37,496 nt of DNA, from positions 1-37,496 of the IMG/VR virus record IMGVR_UViG_3300031651_000007; one strand, given 5' to 3'. This DNA comes from a virus. Both the position numbers and the translations under genes were made by a program. The notes beneath the pieces were generated by a model. That model worked only from the letters and a program-made list of their open reading frames with translations. It searched no databases and was not told where the DNA came from. The first letter of the stretch is position 1, and every line of letters starts with the position of its first letter. Positions 7,288 through 13,800 of the stretch are shown here, piece after piece.

Positions 7288-7557
7288 CAAGTAAATTTTA
7301 ATCCTTAAAAACCCGGATTCCCACCGGTTCCATGATTCTCTCATGTAGAGCCAGGTTTTAGCCTGGGTTAAAAATTATTATTCTTCGTGATCCTCTTTCT
7401 TTTTAATATAAGCCGTAGATTTAATTTTCCGGCTCTCGGATTTTTATGAGGTTTATCACTATACCCTTGCACGGGCTCGTTAACTCTTTCATAATGTGTG
7501 CAACCATCACTTATAAGCTTAACGATTTTTTTGTTTTTATTTTCAAAGAATAATAAT
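7288..7557 (-). other. Long untranslated leader with a GC-richer core
   Basis: About 270 bases separate a perfect -7 element from the HTH gene. Within it, about 7380-7530 is richer in G and C than its surroundings and contains short stems such as CCAGG/CCTGG (about 7352-7367) and CCC/GGG. One minus frame stays open (…YERVNEPVQGYSDKPHK…) but has no ATG. A 28-residue ATG frame and a 35-residue plus-strand frame also exist; none is convincing. A structured leader RNA or a decayed gene are both possible. Confidence 0.35.
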
Positions 7558-7565
7558 CAAATATA
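7558..7565 (-). promoter_or_regulatory. Perfect TAnnTTTG (-7) element upstream of replication genes
   Basis: TATATTTG on the minus strand at 7565-7558 matches the Bacteroidetes -7 consensus exactly. No TTG lies at the usual 19-21 base spacing; the nearest upstream one is 29 bases away. It may be a factor-assisted promoter for the HTH-initiator-loader genes. Confidence 0.35.
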
Positions 7566-7639
7566 GTTAAAATTTTAGATTTTTGGGTTATTTGCAAACT
7601 TTTTTTTTAATTTCTAAAATCATCAAAATGAATCCTTTT

Positions 7640-8081
7640 ATTCATGCGGTTTATAGAGGGTTAAAAATAAAAATTTTCAGAGTTTAAATTCCTTTATTAC
7701 ACTTTTCAATTTTTTGTTTGAAGAAAAAAGTTTAAAATTCAAAGTTCAACTTTTTAAGTTTTTATAAAATGAAAAAAGTGTGAAGTTCAAAGTTTAACTT
7801 TTAACTTTCTTAAAAATAATTTCACTCCCCAAATTTAAAACTCAACTTTTAACTTTTTTTCAAACTGAAAAAAGTCTGGAGTTCGAAACTCAACTTTTCA
7901 ATTTTTTTCAAAATAAAAATCTTTCACCTTTCAAAGTTTGAATCTCTAAAAGTTTTCAAAAATAAAAAAGTTCAAAGTTCAAAGCTTAACTTTTCAATTT
8001 TTTGTAAATTGAAAAAAGTTCAAAGTTCGCAGCTGCAATCTCTAATTTTTAATAAATGCAATTTTTGAAACCCGCATGAAT
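7640..8081. repeat. AT-rich hairpin-repeat region inside an inverted repeat; candidate origin
   Basis: No gene is seen between 7566 and 8191. TATTCATGCGG (7639-7649) is perfectly complementary to CCGCATGAATA (8072-8082), and the match continues into GTTT with one bulged base. The 415 bases inside are nearly pure A/T. They carry several degenerate copies of a hairpin unit of the form AACTTTTCAATTTTTT / ATTGAAAAAAGTT, for example around 7704, 7842, 7893 and 7991. The position just upstream of the initiator and helicase-loader genes suggests a replication origin with iteron-like elements. This is inference. Confidence 0.45.
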
Positions 8082-8191
8082 AGGGCGTTGTAGGAGGTTG
8101 AATTTCAAAAAAATGGGAGAAAATGAGATTTTTGCTCAAATTTAAAAGTTTTTAAAAAAAATAGTGATTTTTTATTAAAAGCAAATAGTGA

Positions 8192-8338
8192 TTATGAATT
8201 GTTAATCATATCATCATAATCTTTATATCCTTGATTTTGTGCATCTAAATCTTCGGCATGACCATAATATTGTTCGGGTTTATAATCTCTACACCCTAGA
8301 CAAAAACCGCTACAAGTACAAGCATAAATACATCCCAT
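8192..8338 (-). CDS. Small Cys-rich protein
   Basis: A 48-residue protein whose first 16 residues carry five Cys (MGCIYACTCSGFCLGC), then an acidic tail. It may bind zinc or form disulfides. It is the last gene before the AT-rich non-coding region. No family is recognised. Confidence 0.45.
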   Translation of the reverse strand: MGCIYACTCSGFCLGCRDYKPEQYYGHAEDLDAQNQGYKDYDDMINNS

Positions 8339-8350
8339 AATTATTTTATT

Positions 8351-8467
8351 TTAAATTAATTTAATAGTGATTATAAAATATTTCAGTTGAATTTTTACAA
8401 ATCTGAGTTGTTTGCAGTAAGAAAACCACCAACGAAAGTAATTAGCTTTTTTGATTTTGATGTTCAT
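8351..8467 (-). CDS. Small basic peptide (tentative)
   Basis: A 38-residue, Lys/Phe/Ile-rich reading frame (MNIKIKKANYFRWWFSYC). It fits between two better-supported genes with 11-13 base gaps. It could be chance in such AT-rich DNA. Confidence 0.3.
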   Translation of the reverse strand: MNIKIKKANYFRWWFSYCKQLRFVKIQLKYFIITIKLI

Positions 8468-8478
8468 TTGAATAAATT

Positions 8479-8892
8479 TTAAGCATATTCCCATTCAAAC
8501 CCTCCGGCCTTTCCTCTTTCTCCCTTCAATACCTTTGAAATATTTTCTCTTTGAATACCAGTTTTTATAGCTGCGTTATTGATTGAAACAAAATAACCTA
8601 CGATTCTCCCTTTCTTTAACATCTCAATTGGTTTTGATGTTTTACATTTTCCTGGTATATATTTTCTCTTAGATTTATTCCCAGGTTTAAACATTGTTTT
8701 TTGTAATTTATTTCTCCATTCTTTAGGTAATTTTATTCCCTTATTATTCGCAATTCCCCCATCCTTACAACCCTCTAAGAATTGCGAATAATGAACCGTG
8801 AATATATCCCTCCCACAACCGAAACTTATCTTTCCATAGCAATCCCATCGCGTAGGAACAGACGAATAACTATGAATACAGGTAAGTTTCAT
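8479..8892 (-). CDS. NUMOD1-type DNA-binding protein, no visible nuclease
   Basis: A 137-residue protein. The C-terminal region GYFVSINNAAIKTGI ... GERGKAGGFEWEY matches NUMOD1, a DNA-binding helix-turn-helix module that normally follows HNH or GIY-YIG homing endonucleases. The middle has KPGNKSKRKYIPGK, akin to NUMOD linker motifs. I see no HNH or GIY-YIG catalytic set. It is either a homing-endonuclease remnant or a domesticated DNA-binding protein. It starts 3 bases after the upstream stop. Confidence 0.6.
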   Translation of the reverse strand: MKLTCIHSYSSVPTRWDCYGKISFGCGRDIFTVHYSQFLEGCKDGGIANNKGIKLPKEWRNKLQKTMFKPGNKSKRKYIPGKCKTSKPIEMLKKGRIVGYFVSINNAAIKTGIQRENISKVLKGERGKAGGFEWEYA

Positions 8893-8895
8893 TGG

Positions 8896-9048
8896 CTATG
8901 AAGAGGATAAAATTTCCATAGCCATTCTGAAACCAGCCTTAAAGTCTCTAATAGTATTAGAAACGTCAGGTGCAAATTCAGGAAGATTATATTCTTCTCC
9001 ATGTATTTCTTTAGCATAAGATTCTGCGCATGCTCGTACATAATCCAT
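8896..9048 (-). CDS. Small hypothetical phage protein
   Basis: A 50-residue acidic protein starting MDYVRACAESYAKEIHGEEY with a C-terminal FKAGFRMAMEIL helix. Proteins of this layout occur in Bacteroidetes phages without known function. It ends in TAG, 3 bases before the ATG of the NUMOD gene. Confidence 0.55.
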   Translation of the reverse strand: MDYVRACAESYAKEIHGEEYNLPEFAPDVSNTIRDFKAGFRMAMEILSSS

Positions 9049-9111
9049 AATAAATTTTATTTTAGATTAATAATAAAGTAAATTTCCACACCCAATGAAA
9101 CCTTCCCATAT

Positions 9112-9240
9112 TCACGGTTCATTAAAAGGAATATGTCCTTTTAAAAACTTCCCAGTTATTGGATTAATACCTTTTACTTCTTGAATTGAAGGTATATGAA
9201 GTTCACAATTAAAAGCATCAGATGTAATATTATTGTTCAT
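9112..9240 (-). CDS. Small protein with a NUMOD-like motif
   Basis: A 42-residue protein whose C-terminal half, NPITGKFLKGHIPFNE, resembles the K-GH-P-N linker seen in NUMOD/HNH proteins. It may be a fragment related to the NUMOD gene downstream. Its ATG is 3 bases after the end of the small membrane peptide gene. Confidence 0.4.
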   Translation of the reverse strand: MNNNITSDAFNCELHIPSIQEVKGINPITGKFLKGHIPFNEP

Positions 9241-9243
9241 TTT

Positions 9244-9324
9244 TCAACAGCTTATTAACATAATAATTAACAGGAATATTAAGAATCCTGTCCAGGCAAT
9301 TTTATATATGTTTTTTTCTTTCAT
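9244..9324 (-). CDS. 26-residue membrane peptide
   Basis: MKEKNIYKIAWTGFLIFLLI followed by IMLISC: a short basic start and one transmembrane helix. Its ATG overlaps the stop of the 55-residue gene (ATGA at 9324-9321), which argues for translation. Function is unknown. Confidence 0.4.
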   Translation of the reverse strand: MKEKNIYKIAWTGFLIFLLIIMLISC

Positions 9325-9488
9325 GATTCTTTGAATATTTGCGTGATTTTGCCTTTGATTTCTCGTTTTTGAATGCTCAGTAAATCATTTAAGCACCTTC
9401 TCAGCTCTTGCTTATTTTCGCCTCCGAATTTATCAGTTATTAACAACTTCATTGAGGCAATTGTTTCTTTATAATAGCAATTACGCAT
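9321..9488 (-). CDS. Small helical hypothetical protein
   Basis: A 55-residue charged protein (MRNCYYKETIASMKLLITDK at the start, ITQIFKES at the end). It starts two bases downstream of the 102-residue gene and overlaps the membrane peptide gene. No domain is recognised. Confidence 0.5.
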   Translation of the reverse strand: MRNCYYKETIASMKLLITDKFGGENKQELRRCLNDLLSIQKREIKGKITQIFKES

Positions 9489-9490
9489 AT

Positions 9491-9799
9491 TTATAAATTA
9501 TTAAGGAAATGTCTGAATTTTCTTTCGGCATTTTTCATATTTAATGCTTGTCGATATAAGCATTTCGGATCATAATTCACTCTCATTTTATATCGTTCTT
9601 TTCCCTCGGTATCTATCATGACCTGGCGAATAATTTCAACTTCTTTTATATCCCCGGTTTCAATATTCAGCGAAAAAAGTTTAAGTCCCTTTTTATATTT
9701 CATCCTGCCAAATAATTTGTATTCATGTTTCACCTGGCGGACGATTTGAGGCCGATCAATTTCCCTGAGAACGGGATCTATATTGAGTGAATCTTTCAT
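9491..9799 (-). CDS. Hypothetical phage protein
   Basis: A 102-residue, basic protein. The centre is predicted beta-rich (LKLFSLNIETGDIKEVEI) and the C-terminus helical (QALNMKNAERKFRHFL). It overlaps the upstream gene by four bases. It is part of the early recombination operon; function is unknown. Confidence 0.6.
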   Translation of the reverse strand: MKDSLNIDPVLREIDRPQIVRQVKHEYKLFGRMKYKKGLKLFSLNIETGDIKEVEIIRQVMIDTEGKERYKMRVNYDPKCLYRQALNMKNAERKFRHFLNNL

Positions 9800-10125
9800 G
9801 ATTTCTGATAATAACCTATTCCTGTATGTATTCTTGGATTTTCAAATATTCCTGTAAGTAATTCAACATTTACGTTTTTTCTATATAATTGTCCTCTTCC
9901 ATTTTTAGGATGATCAAGATAAGTCGTAACACTCATTTTTGTAATGTAAATATTTATTCTACAATCGAATCTATTGATTTTTTTATGGTAATACATCATA
10001 CCAATGTTATCCTGGTATTCGATTAAAAGCCATCCATAATCTGTTGCAATACGATCTATGAATTCAATCCTGTCAGGAATAGAATCCGGATAGCCTATAC
10101 GTTTTTTACATTTTATTTCTGTCAT
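9796..10125 (-). CDS. Conserved hypothetical phage protein
   Basis: A 109-residue protein with NIYITKMSVTTYLDHPK (about residues 57-73) and a C-terminal block LLTGIFENPRIHTGIGYY. I know this pattern (a TK-T-x(n)-HPK centre and ENPRxHTGxGYY end) from other Bacteroidetes phages, where it is unannotated. The four-base overlaps on both sides show coupling. Confidence 0.7.
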   Translation of the reverse strand: MTEIKCKKRIGYPDSIPDRIEFIDRIATDYGWLLIEYQDNIGMMYYHKKINRFDCRINIYITKMSVTTYLDHPKNGRGQLYRKNVNVELLTGIFENPRIHTGIGYYQKS

Positions 10126-10433
10126 TCTGTAGCTTTTTTGATTGCTTCTTTTGCTTCTCTTATCATTGAGCTTTCATATTCTAATTTCTGATTGTCAGTA
10201 AATTTGATAAATCTTTGTAATGCCTTTAACAATTCAGGTGCAGCAGCTATAAGTTTTGCGTTAGCTTTTGTCTCTCCTTTTCTAATTGATAATTGGCAGA
10301 TAGTTTGAGTTGATGAACCAAAATCAGTTAATACGTGAACTTGTTTTTTCGTTCCTGGTAATAAAGGTTTAGATATCCTCATAAACCATTTTCCAGATGT
10401 GAATTTAAATTTCTTATATTGAAACATAATCAT
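10122..10433 (-). CDS. Conserved hypothetical phage protein (ANAKLIAAAPELL motif)
   Basis: A 103-residue protein. A beta-rich first half is followed by KANAKLIAAAPELLKALQRF, a motif widespread in small phage proteins of unknown role. It overlaps the YqaJ gene end by 20 bases; ATG 10427 is an alternative start. Confidence 0.65.
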   Translation of the reverse strand: MIMFQYKKFKFTSGKWFMRISKPLLPGTKKQVHVLTDFGSSTQTICQLSIRKGETKANAKLIAAAPELLKALQRFIKFTDNQKLEYESSMIREAKEAIKKATE

Positions 10434-11052
10434 ATTTATGATAGTTTTCTATTTGTGTTTTTATTAAAGGTATAATTTTATTAAGCCTTGTTTCAAATGT
10501 AGCGAATAATGATTCATCAGGTAATACTTCTTTAATAAATGGTTTCATCCCGGGATAGTATGACATGAAATACCACTTAGGTAATTTAGTTACGAATAAA
10601 GCTCCCTGTACCTGCTTAACATATTCCATTGGAAGTCTATTTTCATTAATATATCGTAAATGTGTTTTTCGTAGTGGACATTTGATTTCTAAACCTGATG
10701 TATAATTCCCCCCTATTTTTATTAATCTATCAGGAGAAACCCCTATCCATTCAAAATAAGGTGTATTTTCATCAGGGGTAATAAATCCAATTTCCTGTAA
10801 TTCAAATCCGGTAACTTCAGAAAATTCCTTCGCTGCATCAGATTCAAATTCAATACCTCTTTCCATTATATCATTTGAGTAACTTTCTTCTGATATTCCA
10901 GTAAGAATTTCACCGGCTAAATTGAGTATTAAATCCTGATAGCCTTTTTTTGATTCCCCTGAAACGAGTGTTTGAAATGACGTCCCGGTTATTCTTCCTA
11001 ACCTTATTTCATGCCAAGCCTCTGATCGTTGTTCAATATTATGTATTATCAT
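10414..11052 (-). CDS. YqaJ-family phage exonuclease
   Basis: A 212-residue lambda-exonuclease-like (YqaJ/PD-(D/E)XK) recombinase. RSEAWHEIRLGRITGT at the start, MERGIEFE near residue 64, GVSPDRL near 104 and LEIKCP near 122 are the family's active-site blocks. It resects double-strand ends to give 3' single strands for annealing. The OB-fold-like gene directly upstream, coupled by an ATGA overlap, is the probable partner. Confidence 0.9.
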   Translation of the reverse strand: MIIHNIEQRSEAWHEIRLGRITGTSFQTLVSGESKKGYQDLILNLAGEILTGISEESYSNDIMERGIEFESDAAKEFSEVTGFELQEIGFITPDENTPYFEWIGVSPDRLIKIGGNYTSGLEIKCPLRKTHLRYINENRLPMEYVKQVQGALFVTKLPKWYFMSYYPGMKPFIKEVLPDESLFATFETRLNKIIPLIKTQIENYHKYDYVSI

Positions 11053-11468
11053 GAATCAAGTGTTTTATCAAGATTAACCATAAAATGAAATAATTTTTCT
11101 GCTGCCGGGAGCATATCTTTAAATTTAATTTTATTAGCAACAACCAAATCTTTAGCATAAGAAGCTGCAAATCCGGAATACCTGGATTGTTCTTTTTTAA
11201 TCGCACGGCCTCCTGTCGATTGGAAATTACTTCGCATAGGTTTTATTTTTATCCAATCATTTTTCCCGTCTTTACCCTTAATTGTTTCAAGAGTAAATTC
11301 AGCTTCTTTCCCTTCAATGAAGTACTTTTGTTCTTTCGACTTTGATGTATATAAAGCCTCTATTTTCTCTAAATTTTCATCAATAAAGATAATTTTATGA
11401 AGATGCTTCAAACCGAATTTATCTTCATACTCTTTTATCCATAATGCTTTAATTATTTCTGCTTTCAT
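11049..11468 (-). CDS. Probable OB-fold single-strand DNA-binding protein
   Basis: A 139-residue protein. Residues 1-75 look like five beta strands of an OB fold (EIIKALWIKEYEDKF, then EAEFTLETIKG, DWIKIKP). The C-terminus (IKKEQSRYSGFAASYAKDLV) is a helical part seen in phage SSB-like partners of YqaJ. No acidic SSB tip is present. It could instead be an unrelated annealing accessory protein. The gene overlaps both neighbours. Confidence 0.5.
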   Translation of the reverse strand: MKAEIIKALWIKEYEDKFGLKHLHKIIFIDENLEKIEALYTSKSKEQKYFIEGKEAEFTLETIKGKDGKNDWIKIKPMRSNFQSTGGRAIKKEQSRYSGFAASYAKDLVVANKIKFKDMLPAAEKLFHFMVNLDKTLDS

Positions 11469-11644
11469 ATTATTGATTTAAGTTCATTAATAAAATCCTG
11501 ATCAACTTCTAATTTCCTTGCTATCTGAATTAAGTCAGACAGTATATCTTCAGGGTACAAACTTTTAGTTACAAATTCAGAATCTATATAACTTCTGAAT
11601 GCTCTTATGATATGCTTTTCTTCTCTTGGTTTTAATTTTACCAT
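11465..11644 (-). CDS. Small helical protein between pentapeptide and SSB-like genes
   Basis: A 59-residue protein starting MVKLKPREEKHIIRAFRSYI. Its ATG lies inside the stop region of the pentapeptide gene (GAATGGTAA), and its TGA overlaps the next ATG (ATGA), so both junctions support it. No domain is recognised. Confidence 0.6.
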   Translation of the reverse strand: MVKLKPREEKHIIRAFRSYIDSEFVTKSLYPEDILSDLIQIARKLEVDQDFINELKSII

Positions 11645-12393
11645 TCTATTGCTTCTTGTTTAGTTATAAAAAAATGAATCCCATAAGAACAATCTATGCG
11701 AATATCATTATCCCATTTGTCTGCGTATGTTAATCTACCTACTTTATAAATTGTTTTTGAATCTCTTTGACCATACATTTCTTTTATAAGATTGCCTTTT
11801 GAATCAATAATTTGTAATGTTTTTACAAATTTTGCCCTGCATTTTCTACTTATTAAATTACTCGTTCGAGGGCTTTTTGCAGGAATTTCAATTTTTGCAA
11901 TACATTCATTTGCAAGTTTTTTCCAAGCTATAAAAGAACCTTCAGAAGGAATAATTTGAAAATGATATATTATTTGTTTAATTTCTGCGCCTGTGAGGTC
12001 TGCGCCTCTGAGGTCTGCGCCTCTGAGGTCTGCGCCTGTGAGGTCTGCGCCTCTGAGGTCTGCGCCTCTGAGGTCTGCGCCTCTGAGGTCTGCGCCTGTG
12101 AGGTCTGCGCCTCTGAGGTCTGCGCCTCTGAGGTCTGCGCCTGTGAGGTCTGCGCCTGTGAGGTCTGCGCCTGTGAGGTCTGCGCCTCTGAGGTCTGCGC
12201 CTCTGAGGTCTGCGCCTCTGAGGTCTGCGCCTCTGAGGTCTGCGCCTGTGAGGTCTGCGCCTGTGAGGTCTGCGCCTGTGAGGTCTGCGCCTGATTTTAA
12301 TGCTTCCAATAAAGTATCTTTAATTGTATTTCCACTTTTTTCATACTCAAAAAGTATACTTCCATAAATTGATTTGATTTGTATTTTTATCAT
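11638..12393 (-). CDS. Pentapeptide-repeat protein with C-terminal DUF5758-like domain
   Basis: A 251-residue protein. After a 35-residue beta-rich N-terminus (MIKIQIKSIYGSILFEYE) come 20 consecutive A-D-L-(T/R)-G pentapeptides (residues 36-135), which should form a right-handed quadrilateral beta-helix of about five turns. The C-terminal domain (residues 137-251; FIAWKKL ... GIHFFITKQEAIEW) matches the DUF5758-type domain often fused to phage pentapeptide proteins. Some pentapeptide proteins mimic DNA and bind gyrase, but that is not shown here. I choose ATG 12393 to avoid overlapping the upstream gene; ATG 12420 is possible. Confidence 0.88.
   Translation of the reverse strand: MIKIQIKSIYGSILFEYEKSGNTIKDTLLEALKSGADLTGADLTGADLTGADLRGADLRGADLRGADLRGADLTGADLTGADLTGADLRGADLRGADLTGADLRGADLRGADLRGADLTGADLRGADLRGADLTGAEIKQIIYHFQIIPSEGSFIAWKKLANECIAKIEIPAKSPRTSNLISRKCRAKFVKTLQIIDSKGNLIKEMYGQRDSKTIYKVGRLTYADKWDNDIRIDCSYGIHFFITKQEAIEW
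11989..12288 (-). repeat. 20-unit 15-bp tandem repeat coding the pentapeptides
   Basis: Twenty perfect 15-base units GCAGACCTCA(C/G)AGGC, read on the coding strand, differ only at one base (ACA Thr or AGA Arg). In order from the N-terminus the units are TTTRRRRTTTRRTRRRTRRT. Synonymous sites are identical throughout, and the array is strikingly GC-rich for this genome. Confidence 0.97.
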
Positions 12394-12404
12394 TGTATTA
12401 AAAT

Positions 12405-12617
12405 TTATAAATCTTCCCAATCCGGAGCATCAGATTTAGTTTCTCCACAAATAGGGCATTTGAATATTTTGAAACTCTGATAAGTTCTTCCTATCTTGAT
12501 AGTTTCTGCATCCCATTCTTCCATGTAGCATTCACAATCATCGCACCAGGGATTTTCTATCTGGTTCCAGGGAGCATTAGGATCGTTCTCGCTTATACTT
12601 GGAGGTAGATTGCTCAT
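12405..12617 (-). CDS. Zinc-ribbon small protein
   Basis: A 70-residue acidic protein with two Cys pairs, WCDDCECYME near residue 24 and FKCPICGETK near 52. The layout is a zinc ribbon. It lies just upstream of the pentapeptide gene with an 11-base gap. Function is unknown. Confidence 0.65.
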   Translation of the reverse strand: MSNLPPSISENDPNAPWNQIENPWCDDCECYMEEWDAETIKIGRTYQSFKIFKCPICGETKSDAPDWEDL

Positions 12618-12690
12618 TGTCTTTGTCTTTTTCTATTAAAAGTATTACAGACTTCTTAGTAAATAATAAAGGCTTTGCTTTGTAGTTCAT
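12577..12690 (-). CDS. Small basic ORF after the terminator (tentative)
   Basis: A 37-residue frame (MNYKAKPLLFTKKSVILLIE) that begins just below the terminator at 12704-12732 and overlaps the zinc-ribbon gene start by 41 bases. It may be a leader peptide or chance. Confidence 0.25.
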   Translation of the reverse strand: MNYKAKPLLFTKKSVILLIEKDKDNEQSTSKYKRERS

Positions 12691-12703
12691 CTTTAATGTT
12701 TTT

Positions 12704-12732
12704 AAAACCTTGCCACCAGAAGGTAGCAAGGT
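12704..12732 (-). terminator. Rho-independent terminator
   Basis: On the minus strand ACCTTGCTACC (12732-12722), a TTCT loop and GGTGGCAAGGT (12717-12707) form an 11-bp stem with one G-T pair, followed by TTT. It closes the 13219-12752 group of small genes. The zinc-ribbon/pentapeptide genes downstream need readthrough or their own promoter. Confidence 0.8.
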
Positions 12733-12751
12733 ATATAACCAACCAATACAA

Positions 12752-12886
12752 CTATAAATCAGATAAAGGAAATCGAAGTTTACCTGTACTCATTATCAAA
12801 TCTTTTTGCTTTGGACTTAAATTGTCCTGCCCTTGATTCAATACCTTTTCTCTGAAATTTAGCATAAATCGCTTGTAAGGTGTCAT
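12752..12886 (-). CDS. Small hypothetical protein
   Basis: A 44-residue charged protein (MTPYKRFMLNFREKVLNQGQ at the start) ending in TAG about 20 bases before the terminator stem. It is the last gene of this transcription unit. No family is recognised. Confidence 0.5.
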   Translation of the reverse strand: MTPYKRFMLNFREKVLNQGQDNLSPKQKDLIMSTGKLRFPLSDL

Positions 12887-12909
12887 AGTTTCTGATTTTA
12901 GTTAAACAA

Positions 12910-13017
12910 TTACCACCCTATCGGTATGGTAAGACATAAGATCGTAGAGACTGAAACCGCAATTAATATTATAATGGCAGCTAAGATTTTGATTTGTTTT
13001 TGTAAAGGTGTTTTCAT
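12910..13017 (-). CDS. 35-residue membrane peptide
   Basis: Starts MKTPLQKQIKILAAIIILIA: a basic N-terminus and one transmembrane helix. It begins four bases after the stop of the upstream gene. It is one of several tiny membrane peptides in the early region. Function is unknown. Confidence 0.45.
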   Translation of the reverse strand: MKTPLQKQIKILAAIIILIAVSVSTILCLTIPIGW

Positions 13018-13021
13018 ATTA

Positions 13022-13219
13022 TTAGATGTGTTTAAATGCTTTAATAATCCCGGTTTTTTGATAATTTGCACCTTGCATTAAAGAAAGTCTATAAGAAGCT
13101 ATTGCAAATGCTTTTTTATTTTCCCATTGTGAACAATAAAGAAAAATTTTACAATGAGCAATAAATTCATTATCACTTATATTTCTAACGTCATTTTCTG
13201 TAAAATTTGTTGTTTTCAT
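13022..13219 (-). CDS. Hypothetical protein, first gene of a promoter unit
   Basis: A 65-residue protein starting MKTTNFTENDVRNISDNEFI, helical with a Trp/Cys centre. Its ATG lies 23 bases below a good Bacteroidetes-type promoter (13243-13273) and a TGACGAA double site. No known domain is seen. Confidence 0.6.
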   Translation of the reverse strand: MKTTNFTENDVRNISDNEFIAHCKIFLYCSQWENKKAFAIASYRLSLMQGANYQKTGIIKAFKHI

Positions 13220-13242
13220 TGTATTAGGTTTAGATTAATAAT

Positions 13243-13273
13243 TAAATTTAAATGCAATTACTTTAAAATACAA
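13243..13273 (-). promoter_or_regulatory. Bacteroidetes-type promoter for 13219 and downstream genes
   Basis: TTG (13273-13271), 20-base spacer, TAAATTTA (13250-13243): a match to TTG/TAnnTTTG with one mismatch in the -7 box. It sits 10 bases downstream of the TGACGAA double repeat at 13281-13308, a natural place for an activator or repressor to act. Confidence 0.6.
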
Positions 13274-13280
13274 AAAATTT

Positions 13281-13308
13281 TGACGAACGTACTAAAAACA
13301 ATGACGAA
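13281..13308. promoter_or_regulatory. Paired TGACGAA direct repeat, copy 1
   Basis: TGACGAA occurs at 13281 and again at 13302 (21 bases apart, two helical turns), with ACTAAAAACA between. A 28-base block here matches 14123-14150 at 24 positions. It lies in the 3' end region of, and just beyond, the HTH gene and directly upstream of the promoter at 13243-13273. Confidence 0.55.
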
Positions 13309-13311
13309 AAA

Positions 13312-13500
13312 TCAGTTATTTCTATTTCTTAATGTATGGTTTAGATTTCGGTTTTTAAATACTTTATCCATCGCATTTAACAATTCACTGACAAAAGCCT
13401 GGTGAATCTTAGGTATCTTATTTTTGCGAACTGTTTGGCGGGAGCCTGAAAGCATCCGGCTTAATTCGCCCCAATTTATTAAGTCTTTTGGATTCATCAT
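13312..13500 (-). CDS. Small HTH DNA-binding protein
   Basis: A 62-residue protein. NPKDLINWGELSRMLSGSRQ followed by TVRKNKIPKIHQAFV is the pattern of a small helix-turn-helix family in Bacteroidetes phages (GELSR-L-G-R-T/S-IRKNKIP). It lies between two repeat-bearing promoters and is a candidate binder of the TGACGAA or AACACA sites. It starts by ATGA overlap with the upstream gene. Confidence 0.65.
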   Translation of the reverse strand: MMNPKDLINWGELSRMLSGSRQTVRKNKIPKIHQAFVSELLNAMDKVFKNRNLNHTLRNRNN

Positions 13501-13796
13501 TCATCAATTTCAATTATTCCTGAATAATTTATTTTGCCGATTCTAATAGTCATTTCTAAATCAGAATGTCTAATGATAACATCTTTCAAAGCAGTTACAT
13601 TAGTTTCTTTAGTCCCGTTTAAAGAAGAAATAATCTCGTCACCTTCATTTCTGTAAACGTATTTTTTTTGAAATAATGTCGTAGCAAATGACATTTCACC
13701 ATTAGAATTAGCAATTACTTTACTTGCATCATTTATGGCTATTTTGTTAATCAAAGCACCGTTTCTAGTTTCTGTTAAAATTTTGGATAGTTTCAT
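13497..13796 (-). CDS. Hypothetical protein in the regulatory operon
   Basis: A 99-residue, mostly beta-predicted protein starting MKLSKILTETRNGALINKIA. It is cotranscribed with the HTH gene downstream (ATGA) and with the 73-residue gene upstream (four-base gap). No family is recognised. Confidence 0.6.
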   Translation of the reverse strand: MKLSKILTETRNGALINKIAINDASKVIANSNGEMSFATTLFQKKYVYRNEGDEIISSLNGTKETNVTALKDVIIRHSDLEMTIRIGKINYSGIIEIDE

Positions 13797-13800
13797 TTTA

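Noticed and set aside
7447-7560. Plus-strand 35-residue frame starting MRFITIPLHGLV
   Set aside because: It lies opposite the direction of all neighbours, has no motif, and competes with other weak frames in the same leader.
7640-8081. Retron, diversity-generating template or insertion sequence in the gene-free region
   Set aside because: No reverse transcriptase or transposase is present anywhere in the window, and the inner sequence is low-complexity hairpin repeats.
11989-12288. Regular repeats that could suggest a CRISPR array
   Set aside because: The units are directly tandem with no spacers, and they code an in-frame pentapeptide protein.
11956-12367. Two plus-strand open frames of about 112 and 124 residues with repeats such as CASEV and RSAPL
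   Set aside because: They are antisense shadows of the 15-base pentapeptide array; any frame through a 15-base repeat without stops stays open.
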